A stretch of 22,656 nucleotides of DNA from positions 1 through 22,656 of IMG/VR virus record IMGVR_UViG_3300032053_000565. One strand, written 5' to 3'. The notes under the pieces were generated by a model. The model was not told the DNA's origin. It worked only from the letters and a program-made list of their open reading frames with translations, and searched no databases. This document shows positions 7,669 to 14,621 of the stretch, piece by piece (position 1 is the stretch's first letter; every line of letters begins with the position of its first letter). Origin of the DNA: a virus. Made by a program: the position numbers and the translations under genes.

Positions 7669-7688
7669 GTTTCTCGCGATTGAGAAAC
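7669..7688 (+). promoter_or_regulatory. Stem-loop between portal and next gene
   Basis: GTTTCTC and GAGAAAC form a perfect 7-bp stem with a 6-base loop (GCGATT) in the 74-base gap after the portal gene. It lacks a following T-run (TAATTATC instead), so it is more likely a processing or stability hairpin, or a weak attenuator, than a full terminator. Confidence 0.4.
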
Positions 7689-7725
7689 TAATTATCTCTT
7701 GACACAATAGGCAGAAGGATAACTG

Positions 7726-8610
7726 ATGTCTCTCCTCAAGCACAACAAAAAGAGAAATACTGGTCTGATTAGTGAGTTCTTTGCTCGCTATATGGCAAAA
7801 GCTATTATAGAGCGTAGAGATGGTGATCTTACCAAGGCTCGTGAAATCTTTCGCAAGCACTTTCACAAGGGCACAGATTTGCATCGCGAACTCAAGTTGT
7901 TTGAGGCTTTGTACGACACAAAGGTTGCTAGCAAGGAAACTGCACACTCCATGATCCAACAGGTCAAGGAAGCATGCAAGTTGCAAAGTCAACAGAAGAT
8001 TGACCTAGAGAAGACTGCCCTTCTACATGAAGTGAACGCCACTCTAAACGATCCTGAATTCTTCAACAAGGAAGTTGAGGACTTCAAGACCTATGCCACT
8101 GTACAGGTCTTGTTGAACCACTGGAGAGGTAAGGTTGTTTCAGAGAACATCAGTGAAGCTGCTCAACTAGAAGACAGACTCATTCAACACCTTACACGTC
8201 GTGAATCTGTAAGTGAGAACAAGAAGTATCTCTCCATGACCAACGAAGACATTGATGTCTTGGTTTTGAACATCATGACAGAGAAGCTCAACTCCAAGTA
8301 TAATTCTCTCCTTTCTGAAGATCAAAAGAAGATCCTTCGTCTCTTTGTCTTTTCAAAGGACAATGTTTCGGCGAGAGAAGAACTTGCTGGATTACTTGAA
8401 GGTATTCGTCTCAGTACTATCCAGTACGCAACCAGAGTTATGAAAGACTCTTCACAAGATTCAAGTCTTGATGGTATCACGGCTGACAAACTCAATGAAG
8501 TAAAGACCTTGCTTCTAACTGAGTACAAAGATACAAAGAACGTAACCGACGAGATGGTAACCTTTTACTTGTCTGTTTGCAAACTTGAAAAGGAACTAAG
8601 AGATGAGTAA
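7726..8610 (+). CDS. Unknown helical head-module protein between portal and protease
   Basis: 294 aa, almost entirely alpha-helical by composition and rich in Lys, Glu and Leu. It starts basic (MSLLKHNKKRNTGLISEFF), followed by ERRDGDLTKAREIFRKHF. No family was recognised with certainty. In T4 the portal and protease genes are separated by the small prohead core genes 67 and 68, so position suggests a core or head-shape protein, although this one is larger. Its TAA overlaps the protease ATG (ATGAGTAA, 8603-8610), indicating coupled translation. The ATG at 7726 has GAAGGA nine bases upstream. Confidence 0.82.
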   Translation: MSLLKHNKKRNTGLISEFFARYMAKAIIERRDGDLTKAREIFRKHFHKGTDLHRELKLFEALYDTKVASKETAHSMIQQVKEACKLQSQQKIDLEKTALLHEVNATLNDPEFFNKEVEDFKTYATVQVLLNHWRGKVVSENISEAAQLEDRLIQHLTRRESVSENKKYLSMTNEDIDVLVLNIMTEKLNSKYNSLLSEDQKKILRLFVFSKDNVSAREELAGLLEGIRLSTIQYATRVMKDSSQDSSLDGITADKLNEVKTLLLTEYKDTKNVTDEMVTFYLSVCKLEKELRDE

Positions 8611-9226
8611 ACGTTTATTGCAGGAATACAGCTACTTTGAGTATTCAGTTGACACGATCAAGGAATCCCGTGAACTTCACGGTGGAAAACTTATCGTAAA
8701 AGGCGTTCTACAGCGTGCAGATACTCTGAACCAGAATGGTCGTATCTACCCAAGACCCATCCTTGAAAGGGAATTAGAGAATTACCAGAAGCTCATTCGT
8801 GAGAACCGAGCACTTGGTGAGTGTGATCATGCAGATTCTCCTGTTGTAGAACTCAAGCACGTCAGTCACGTTATCCGTAAAGCTTGGATGGATGGAAACG
8901 TTCTTCTAGGTGAAGTAGAGATTCTAGAGAGTCAACCAATGGGCAAGATCATTGCCGGTTTGATTGAATCTGGTATCAAGGTTGGTATCTCTTCAAGAGC
9001 TCTAGGGTCTGTCAAGAGAGTTGGAGAGAACAATGTTGTTCAAGAAGACCTCCAGCTTATCTGCTGGGACTTCGTAAGTGAACCAAGTACTCCAGGTGCT
9101 TTTATGATGGCTGAAGGCAAAGTCTACGACGACAACGTACTTAAAAGAGTATTCAATAAGTCTGATCGTATTGACCGTGCTGTAAACGAGATACTGTCAC
9201 TTAACAGAAATAAAAAGGTTCTCTAG
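8603..9226 (+). CDS. 21: Prohead maturation protease (T4 gp21 type)
   Basis: A 207-aa serine protease that cleaves scaffold, capsid and internal head proteins during prohead maturation, usually after (L/I)-x-E. The family pattern is clear: LNQNGRIYPRPILE (42-55), LGECDHAD with the catalytic His at 76, the catalytic Ser in VGISSRALGS (127-136, Ser130/131), and WDFVSEPSTPGAF (155-167), whose Asp156 fits the third catalytic residue. T4 gp21 has the corresponding GELNHP, GVSSRGLGS and a downstream Asp. Length matches T4 gp21 (about 212 aa). It overlaps the preceding gene by eight bases and is followed two bases later by a putative head protein. Confidence 0.95.
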   Translation: MSKRLLQEYSYFEYSVDTIKESRELHGGKLIVKGVLQRADTLNQNGRIYPRPILERELENYQKLIRENRALGECDHADSPVVELKHVSHVIRKAWMDGNVLLGEVEILESQPMGKIIAGLIESGIKVGISSRALGSVKRVGENNVVQEDLQLICWDFVSEPSTPGAFMMAEGKVYDDNVLKRVFNKSDRIDRAVNEILSLNRNKKVL

Positions 9227-9228
9227 TC

Positions 9229-9687
9229 ATGAAGCTAACGAAATCCGAATTCAAAGAAATGCTAAAGGAGTGCATCGTTGAGTTGCTTACCGAGGGTAAA
9301 CTCTCGGCTGGACAACTTGCTGGTGATAACTCACACCAGCGTCCAACGTTTGCTCAACACCAGCAACAGGAATCACCAGAAGGTTATACTGCCAACACTC
9401 GTTTGAACGAGGCTGTTAGAGCAACTGCTATGGCTGTAGCTAAGGGTGATCCAAAGCAGTCAAAGATGTTTGAGAGTGTGTTTCAAGATACAGCAATGAC
9501 GACTCTTCAAGAAAAACTTCAAGCTGACAAGGTTCTGTCTGGTGGTGGTGGTTACGGCGGATTGCCAGCAACCCCTCAAGAAAAAGAATCTGACACGGTA
9601 CAACTTAACTCGTTTGCTAACAAGAGCCGCTGGGCTACTTTGGCTTTTGGTGGATCAAATGGAAAATTGCCTGGAGGAAACCAATAA
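9229..9687 (+). CDS. Probable internal head protein with capsid-targeting-like leader
   Basis: 152 aa. Residues 1-22 (MKLTKSEFKEMLKECIVELL then TE) form an amphipathic helix ending LLTE before GKLSAGQ, matching the (L/I)-x-E site of gp21-type proteases. Very similar leaders start other genes in this window. The rest is Gln-, Ala- and Gly-rich with a SGGGGYGGLPATP stretch (about 104-116). No enzyme motif is seen. It lies two bases after the protease gene, so co-expression with the protease is expected. Most likely a core or packaged internal protein by analogy with T4 internal proteins; function unproven. Confidence 0.8.
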   Translation: MKLTKSEFKEMLKECIVELLTEGKLSAGQLAGDNSHQRPTFAQHQQQESPEGYTANTRLNEAVRATAMAVAKGDPKQSKMFESVFQDTAMTTLQEKLQADKVLSGGGGYGGLPATPQEKESDTVQLNSFANKSRWATLAFGGSNGKLPGGNQ

Positions 9688-9688
9688 C

Positions 9689-9715
9689 TTCAATTGGACA
9701 TAATTACCAGTTGAA
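9689..9715 (+). promoter_or_regulatory. Intergenic stem-loop
   Basis: TTCAATTGG and CCAGTTGAA pair over nine positions (eight Watson-Crick, one G-U) around a 9-base loop that contains CATAATTA. It sits in the 45-base gap after the gene ending at 9687, and the ribosome-binding GAAAGG of the next gene follows it. No T-tract. Possible RNA-processing site. Confidence 0.4.
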
Positions 9716-9732
9716 CGAAAGGTGCTAAGCTC

Positions 9733-10203
9733 ATGCCTACCCATCACTATATTACAACAGAACCCCCAGTAACAACATTCCAACTTGGCAAGTCAGGCAC
9801 TGCCGAACTGAGAGCATTGTTCCCAGCATCCCCATGCTATGATGGAACCTACTCAGAAGCAAACCTCAAGACCATCTATGAGGCTCTAGAGTTTCCTGCT
9901 CTCTTGAATGACGCTGGACATTACTTTGGAACTGTTGAAAGACACTACCAGAGCTCTCCAAACCTTGTTGACGTAGTTGTCGGTGGTGGTGGTTTACCTG
10001 GAACACCTTACTCGCCAAATCCTGCATCACCAGATGCAAGCTTGGCACCATCAAGTATTCCTGCTCCTGCTGTAGCCCCAACAAGAGGTGGCGGTGGAGC
10101 ATTCTTCGGAGACGGTCTTGCCTCTCCAACTACATCCGCTGCAAGAATCGGTAGACAGCGCATTGGTAACCTTATCTTTGGTAGGTCTACTCCTGTAACG
10201 TAA
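9733..10203 (+). CDS. Unknown Gly/Pro/Ala-rich protein
   Basis: 156 aa, family not recognised. The N-terminal 75 residues look folded (KSGTAELRALFPASP, then LKTIYEALEFPALLNDAGHY). The rest is low complexity: VVVGGGGLPGTPYSPNPASP, PAPAVAPTRGGGGAFFGDG. The GGGG-LP-TP linker style is shared with the preceding gene product. The last stretch ARIGRQRIGNLIFGRST is basic. Placement between protease and core genes argues for a head component. GAAAGG lies about 8 bases before the ATG. Confidence 0.75.
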   Translation: MPTHHYITTEPPVTTFQLGKSGTAELRALFPASPCYDGTYSEANLKTIYEALEFPALLNDAGHYFGTVERHYQSSPNLVDVVVGGGGLPGTPYSPNPASPDASLAPSSIPAPAVAPTRGGGGAFFGDGLASPTTSAARIGRQRIGNLIFGRSTPVT

Positions 10204-10231
10204 TACGTCCTTAGTTAAGGAAAGATGAACG

Positions 10232-12541
10232 ATGACCATTTATGAAGAAGCGCTAGTAGACGCAAAGAAGCTTAAAGAAGTAGCTGAGTTTGAAGCAAAG
10301 AACGCTATTTTGGAAGCAATTGCGCCTCATATCAAGAGGATGATTGGCAAGGAAGTTGCCGGTCTCTCTTCCCCATTATTTGAGGAAGACGATCCAACAG
10401 CAATGACTGGAGATCTTCCAAGCGATCTTCCTGTGAGTGCAGATGCTGGTGCTATGGGCAGTGCTGCATCTCCAGTATCTTTACCATCCGCTGTATCAGG
10501 TACAGATGACGCACCAATCAAGCCATCAGGCGAGGAAATGATGAACATGCCTCTTCCTGGTCCCGATGGTAAGTTGATTGTTGACTTTGAAGATCTATTT
10601 ACACCAACAGATGACACAGCTCAGGAAGTTCCTGACGAGTCTCCTGCAAGTGCAGAGACCATGCCAGCAGCTGGTGCAGAAGGCGAACTAACTCCTCCGG
10701 GATTGCCAGTTCCACCTTCTTCGGCAGGAGAAGCTGTACCGCCAGAGTCCGCCCCATCACCAGTTGGCAACGTAATGCAAACTCCTGTTGTTGGTGGACT
10801 ACCAGGGGAAGAGAATAAGGAAGAAGAAATGCCAGAAGCACTATCATACGAAGCTTTCAAAGAGGGTATTGACACTCTCGCCTTGAGAATTGACAAAGCT
10901 TTCTGGAAACCTTCCGTACCGTCTCTAGTTAAAGAAGCATTGCAAGAAAGACTTTTTGAAGCTTATGAGAAGCTAGAAAAGCTATCGGAGTCAGGTAAGA
11001 TTTCTTCTCGTCTGGCTAAGCTGAGCGAGAATCGTTTGGAGTTCTTGCACATGAAGTTGAAAGAAGCTTCTGTGGGCACTAATTATCAAAGAACAGAAAA
11101 GGGTAAGGACATGAAGAGTCTAAAAGAATTCGCTTCAAAGCTTTTTGAGGATACACTAGAGGGTGGTGAAAACACCAGCCCAGCAGATAGTTTTGAGGAT
11201 AAGGGCACCCTTAAGGTGGACAACGCTCAAAACGAGAAGACTGCTGACAAAGCAGCCGAGCATGCTAAGAAGCTTACAGAGCCAACCGTCACACTCAAGA
11301 CCGAAGCCAAGGACGATGAGGACATGGACGAAGGCAAGATGTACGAAGCCGAAATGAAGAAGCTTGAGGAAGAACTCAAGGAAGTTCTATCAGCTGAAGA
11401 CGGTCTTCAAGACCTCGCAGGTGCTGCATCATCAATTCCCGACAAGAAAGTCGGAGACGTTGACACAACGAAGCAATCAGCTGCTGGTCCAAGTACCCCA
11501 AGTGCTAAGGTTCAGGGAGTCAAGAAGGAATCCAAGGATGACGCTGACGACCTAGACGAGTGGATTGAACACGACAAGGCATCTGGCTCTGAGAAGGACG
11601 TTGGTCCAGTCTCTGAGAAGAAGAAGAGTGCTGTTGACGAAGAAATCCTAGAAGTTAAGGACGAAGAGCTTGCAGAAGCAGTTCGTTCAATCAAGAAGGA
11701 AAACATCAAGCGCCGTATTCGTGCTCTCAAGGAAGCTCTTGTAGAGTGTGAGATGGAAGATGAGATGAGCATGCCTTCAATGCCACACATGGAAGATGAA
11801 GCCATGATGGGTGGAGTCCCAGGTGCTATGGGTGGTGGAAAGCCTCCAATGGCAGACGAGGGTGGAACTGTTGTCAACTTCAACTTTGATCTAGATGATC
11901 TTGGTATGGGTGACATGGGCGACGACGACGAGATTGAAATCGTTGACGACGAACCCGGTTCTGAAGAAGGTGGCATGGGAGATATGGACATGATGGGTGG
12001 AGCTTCCGGTGAGGAAGAGCCAGCTGTCGGTGGTCATGGCGAAGAGGGTGAAGAAGGCGAAGAGCTTGAAGCATCCGGTCTACCAGCTCCAGGACTACAC
12101 ATGGAAAGTCGTAAGAGGAACATGGCAAAGGCAAAGAAGCTAGCAGAAGCAAAGTCATCAAAGGAAGTTACAGCACTACGTGCTCAACTAACCGAGTCAC
12201 AACTTTGGAATGCTAAGGTTCTATACCTTAACAAGTTCTTGTACAAGGAAGATTTGTCTAGACAGCAGAAGCAAAAAATTGCGGAGTATCTGGACAAGGC
12301 AAAGACACTTGAAGAAGCAAAGACCATCTATGGTCGTGTTAAGAAGCTTCTAGAGGGTGCATCTTCAAAGAGAAAAGCAGGATCGTCTTCAAAAGTTACC
12401 TCCAAGGGTAGCTCAACGAATTCTCTGAGAGAATCTGTTGCTAGCGATGACGCAAAGGCAAATCTCTTCGAGGGAGCAGCTCTTGTAGAGCCAGAACGCA
12501 ACCGTCTAATGGAATTGGCTGGAATTAAGAAAAGAAGCTAA
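10232..12541 (+). CDS. 22: Prohead scaffold core protein (T4 gp22 type, enlarged)
   Basis: A 769-aa, very acidic, Met- and Gly-rich protein directly upstream of the capsid gene, where T4 has the scaffold gene 22. The C-terminal helical module (about 649-712: LTESQLWNAKVLYLNKFLYK, then QQKQKIAEYLDKAKTLEEAK) resembles the T4 gp22 C-terminal region, which also has a D/N-A-x-x-x-YL helix, an S-x-x-QK-x-K segment and a conserved coil. T4 gp22 is only 269 aa. Residues 294-306 (MKSLKEFASKLFE) look like an internal capsid-targeting segment with a protease site, and a proline-rich acidic linker fills about 50-200. Scaffolds of this type coat the inside of the capsid precursor and are degraded by the prohead protease; many L-x-E sites are present. 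Confidence is high for role, moderate for gp22 homology. Confidence 0.85.
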   Translation: MTIYEEALVDAKKLKEVAEFEAKNAILEAIAPHIKRMIGKEVAGLSSPLFEEDDPTAMTGDLPSDLPVSADAGAMGSAASPVSLPSAVSGTDDAPIKPSGEEMMNMPLPGPDGKLIVDFEDLFTPTDDTAQEVPDESPASAETMPAAGAEGELTPPGLPVPPSSAGEAVPPESAPSPVGNVMQTPVVGGLPGEENKEEEMPEALSYEAFKEGIDTLALRIDKAFWKPSVPSLVKEALQERLFEAYEKLEKLSESGKISSRLAKLSENRLEFLHMKLKEASVGTNYQRTEKGKDMKSLKEFASKLFEDTLEGGENTSPADSFEDKGTLKVDNAQNEKTADKAAEHAKKLTEPTVTLKTEAKDDEDMDEGKMYEAEMKKLEEELKEVLSAEDGLQDLAGAASSIPDKKVGDVDTTKQSAAGPSTPSAKVQGVKKESKDDADDLDEWIEHDKASGSEKDVGPVSEKKKSAVDEEILEVKDEELAEAVRSIKKENIKRRIRALKEALVECEMEDEMSMPSMPHMEDEAMMGGVPGAMGGGKPPMADEGGTVVNFNFDLDDLGMGDMGDDDEIEIVDDEPGSEEGGMGDMDMMGGASGEEEPAVGGHGEEGEEGEELEASGLPAPGLHMESRKRNMAKAKKLAEAKSSKEVTALRAQLTESQLWNAKVLYLNKFLYKEDLSRQQKQKIAEYLDKAKTLEEAKTIYGRVKKLLEGASSKRKAGSSSKVTSKGSSTNSLRESVASDDAKANLFEGAALVEPERNRLMELAGIKKRS

Positions 12542-12567
12542 TACTTATTGAAAGACAATAAGGTATT
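12540..12567 (+). promoter_or_regulatory. Stem-loop in the capsid gene leader
   Basis: AATACTTATTG and CAATAAGGTATT form an 11-bp stem with a single bulged G (12562) and a 5-base loop (AAAGA). It overlaps the core gene stop codon and ends four bases before the GGAG ribosome-binding site (12571-12574) of the capsid gene. Such hairpins can protect or process highly expressed late messages. Confidence 0.45.
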
Positions 12568-12581
12568 CACGGAGACTCATT

Positions 12582-14495
12582 ATGAATAAGACTTTTACAC
12601 TATCCCAACTTGCAGAGAGCGTTAACAAGCGCAGCCTAGGTGCTGACGCCCCAAGACTTATCTCCAAGTGGGGAGCAACCGGACTATTGGACGGTTTGCA
12701 GGGACTACAGAAGGAGACGATGAGCAAGCTCCTTGAGAATCAGACTGCACAGTTGATTCAAGAAAGCAACTCTCTATCTCTAGGTGGTGCATCACTCACC
12801 AGCTCTGGACAGATTGCCGGATTCTCGAACGTGGCATTCCCAATCGTTCGTAGAGTGTTCGCTGGATTGGTAGCTAATGAAATCGTTAGCGTTCAGCCAA
12901 TGAGCCTCCCATCTGGACTCTTGTTTTACTTGGATTACACCTACGGCAGCAATGTCGGTGGAGATGCAGGTCTTACACTGTCTAACAGCTCAACTGTTAA
13001 CACCTATACACGTGGACAGTCTGTGTACAACAACCCAACTGGTAACCAGATCCGTTCTGGCTCGTTGGCAACTGGTGGTCAGTACGACCTCGTTGGTACT
13101 GGATTCTCTAGAGTTCACAAGCAAGCGCTAACAATCACTGGTTCTTCGGATTCAGTTGGTTACTGGCTCTCAGGCTCGGTTTGGACACCAGCTGGTCTTG
13201 TAACGACAGATGCCGACTTCGTTGGATTCAACGCACGTTGGGCAAACTTTGATTCCGGTGTTGAGCAAGTGCTCATTGACGGAACCCTAGACTACACCTT
13301 CTTGATGATCTCGGCTTCCGAGTTTGTCAGCAAGATTGTTGGTACAGATCTAACCTCGGTAGAGCAGATTGCTATCACAGGTTTCGGTTCAGCTGCGAAC
13401 TCTGCAACAGCTTGGGGTGCAAACTTCCAAGGTGGTACAGGCGTACTCAACCTTCGCAAGCTCAACAAGCGTGGTGATTGGAACGGAAATACCGGACTCT
13501 TTACGCCAAACGCACTAGGTGGCTCGCACATCCAGTTCGTCATCGGTGTTGCAAATGCCGGAACAGCTCCTGCGCCAAGCAACGGTGCAACCAACTCAGT
13601 AACAGCTTCGGCAGTTATTGCAGACGCGCTCTCGGTTAACAGTGACGGTTCTACTCTAACGATCCCATCGTTTGAAACTGACTTCGCTATCAACCCACCA
13701 ACTCCAGTTATTCCTGAAGTTGATATCAAGATCCAGAGCATCGCAGTTACGGCAACAACCCGTAAGCTCAGAGCTCGCTGGTCGCCAGAAATGGCTCAGG
13801 ACCTCACAGCCTTCTATTCAATTGACGTAGAAGTTGAGTTGACCAACATCTTGAGCGAGATGATTACTCTAGATATTGACCGCGAAATCTTGAACGATCT
13901 TCTATCACAGGCATCGGCAGCTAACCTTTACTGGTCCCGTGCTCCAGGTAGAATCGTTAACAAGATTAACGGACAGGAAGCTCTTCATAACAGCGTTCTT
14001 GCACCAGGACCACAGTTCTTCGGAAATGTGCGTGAATGGTACGAGACCCTAATGGAGACCATCACAGATGCAGCTAACACCATCCACAAGAAGACTTTGC
14101 GTGGTTCGGGTAACTTCATCGTAACATCGCCAGACGTAGCAACCATCCTTGAACACTTGGTCGCTTACAAGGCAGCTTACAAGATTGATTCTGACGGTCA
14201 AGTCAAGGACTCAATGACCATCGGTGCAGAAGCTATCGGTACTCTAAACAACAGATATGTTGTCTACAAGGACCCATACTTCCCAAGCAACAAGCTCTTG
14301 ATTGGTTTGAAGGGTAACACCTTCCTAGAGTCCGGATACATCTACGCACCATACGTGCCTTTGATCCTAACTCCAGTAATCTACGCACAGGAAGACTTCA
14401 CGCCACGTAAGGGAGTAATGACCCGCTACGGTAAGAAGATGGTCAGAGCGGACTTTTACGCAACTGTCACCGTGCTAGATATGAACTTGATCTAA
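12582..14495 (+). CDS. 23: Major capsid protein precursor (T4 gp23 type)
   Basis: A 637-aa major capsid precursor. The T4 gp23 pattern is visible: GGASLTSSGQIAGF, then IVRRVFAGLVANEIVSVQPM (88-107), RKLRARWSPEMAQDL (about 394-408), a GSGNFIVTSPDVATIL strand-helix near 507, and the C-terminal SGYIYAPYVPL with a TRYGKKM end. Residues 1-61 form the prohead leader: helical and ending in LIQE (58-61), the (L/I)-x-E site cut by gp21-type protease; T4 gp23 loses 65 residues after FLTE. The region about 120-390 is longer and quite different from T4, probably an enlarged insertion domain. GGAG is seven bases before the ATG, and a strong terminator follows the gene. T4 gp23 needs GroEL for folding. Confidence 0.95.
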   Translation: MNKTFTLSQLAESVNKRSLGADAPRLISKWGATGLLDGLQGLQKETMSKLLENQTAQLIQESNSLSLGGASLTSSGQIAGFSNVAFPIVRRVFAGLVANEIVSVQPMSLPSGLLFYLDYTYGSNVGGDAGLTLSNSSTVNTYTRGQSVYNNPTGNQIRSGSLATGGQYDLVGTGFSRVHKQALTITGSSDSVGYWLSGSVWTPAGLVTTDADFVGFNARWANFDSGVEQVLIDGTLDYTFLMISASEFVSKIVGTDLTSVEQIAITGFGSAANSATAWGANFQGGTGVLNLRKLNKRGDWNGNTGLFTPNALGGSHIQFVIGVANAGTAPAPSNGATNSVTASAVIADALSVNSDGSTLTIPSFETDFAINPPTPVIPEVDIKIQSIAVTATTRKLRARWSPEMAQDLTAFYSIDVEVELTNILSEMITLDIDREILNDLLSQASAANLYWSRAPGRIVNKINGQEALHNSVLAPGPQFFGNVREWYETLMETITDAANTIHKKTLRGSGNFIVTSPDVATILEHLVAYKAAYKIDSDGQVKDSMTIGAEAIGTLNNRYVVYKDPYFPSNKLLIGLKGNTFLESGYIYAPYVPLILTPVIYAQEDFTPRKGVMTRYGKKMVRADFYATVTVLDMNLI

Positions 14496-14504
14496 TTCCG
14501 GTAT

Positions 14505-14522
14505 AATACCTCAACAGGTATT
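14505..14522 (+). promoter_or_regulatory. Short hairpin after capsid gene
   Basis: AATACCT and AGGTATT form a perfect 7-bp stem with a CAAC loop just after the capsid stop and nine bases before the main terminator. The sequence TATAAT (14502-14507) overlaps its first arm but has no properly spaced -35 element. It may be a 3'-end stability element of the capsid message. Confidence 0.4.
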
Positions 14523-14530
14523 GCCCAACT

Positions 14531-14559
14531 AAGCCCAAGCCTAAAAACTTGGGCTTTTT
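14531..14559 (+). terminator. Intrinsic terminator after major capsid gene
   Basis: AAGCCCAAG pairs perfectly with CTTGGGCTT (9-bp, GC-rich core) around an 8-base loop, followed by TTT and a T-rich GTTGT. This is a classic rho-independent terminator 36 bases after the capsid stop codon. It separates the capsid message from the homing endonuclease gene. Confidence 0.85.
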
Positions 14560-14573
14560 GTTGTACATCTCAC

Positions 14574-14611
14574 TAGACATGAACTATACTAATTCCGTTA
14601 GACATGAACTA
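14574..14611 (+). repeat. Direct repeat of 13 bases upstream of homing endonuclease gene 1
   Basis: TAGACATGAACTA occurs at 14574-14586 and again at 14599-14611, separated by 12 bases. The second copy forms most of the hairpin that covers the ribosome-binding site of the gene at 14622. It could be a binding site for a regulator or a trace of insertion. Confidence 0.6.
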
Positions 14612-14617
14612 ACGGAG
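14593..14617 (+). promoter_or_regulatory. Hairpin sequestering the ribosome-binding site of homing endonuclease gene 1
   Basis: CCGTTAG (14595-14601) pairs perfectly with CTAACGG (14609-14615) around ACATGAA. Adding T14594-A14616 and a T14593-G14617 wobble gives a 9-bp stem. The GGAG ribosome-binding site (14614-14617) lies entirely within the stem, 4 bases before the ATG. Comparable hairpins limit translation of T4 homing endonucleases such as I-TevI from read-through transcripts. Confidence 0.65.
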
Positions 14618-14621
14618 AAAA

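Noticed and set aside
7699-7704. TTGACA as a -35 box upstream of the gene at 7726
   Set aside because: No -10-like hexamer exists 16-18 bases downstream, and transcription would start inside the coding region.
10209-10220. CCTTAGTTAAGG before the core gene as a regulatory hairpin
   Set aside because: Only a 4-bp stem with a 4-base loop; too weak to support, although it does touch the AAGGA ribosome-binding site.
11512-11991. Open frame of 159 codons on the minus strand inside the core gene
   Set aside because: Its Ser/Pro-rich composition is the complement of the Glu/Asp/Gly-rich core sequence; no ribosome-binding site and no recognisable domain. It is a shadow of the real gene.
13292-13741. 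Open frame of 149 codons on the minus strand inside the capsid gene
   Set aside because: It lies wholly antisense to a clear gp23-type coding region and shows no motif or start signal.
14502-14507. TATAAT after the capsid gene as a promoter for the homing endonuclease
   Set aside because: The nearest TTGATC is only nine bases upstream, no extended -10 TG is present, and the strong terminator at 14531-14559 lies between it and the gene.
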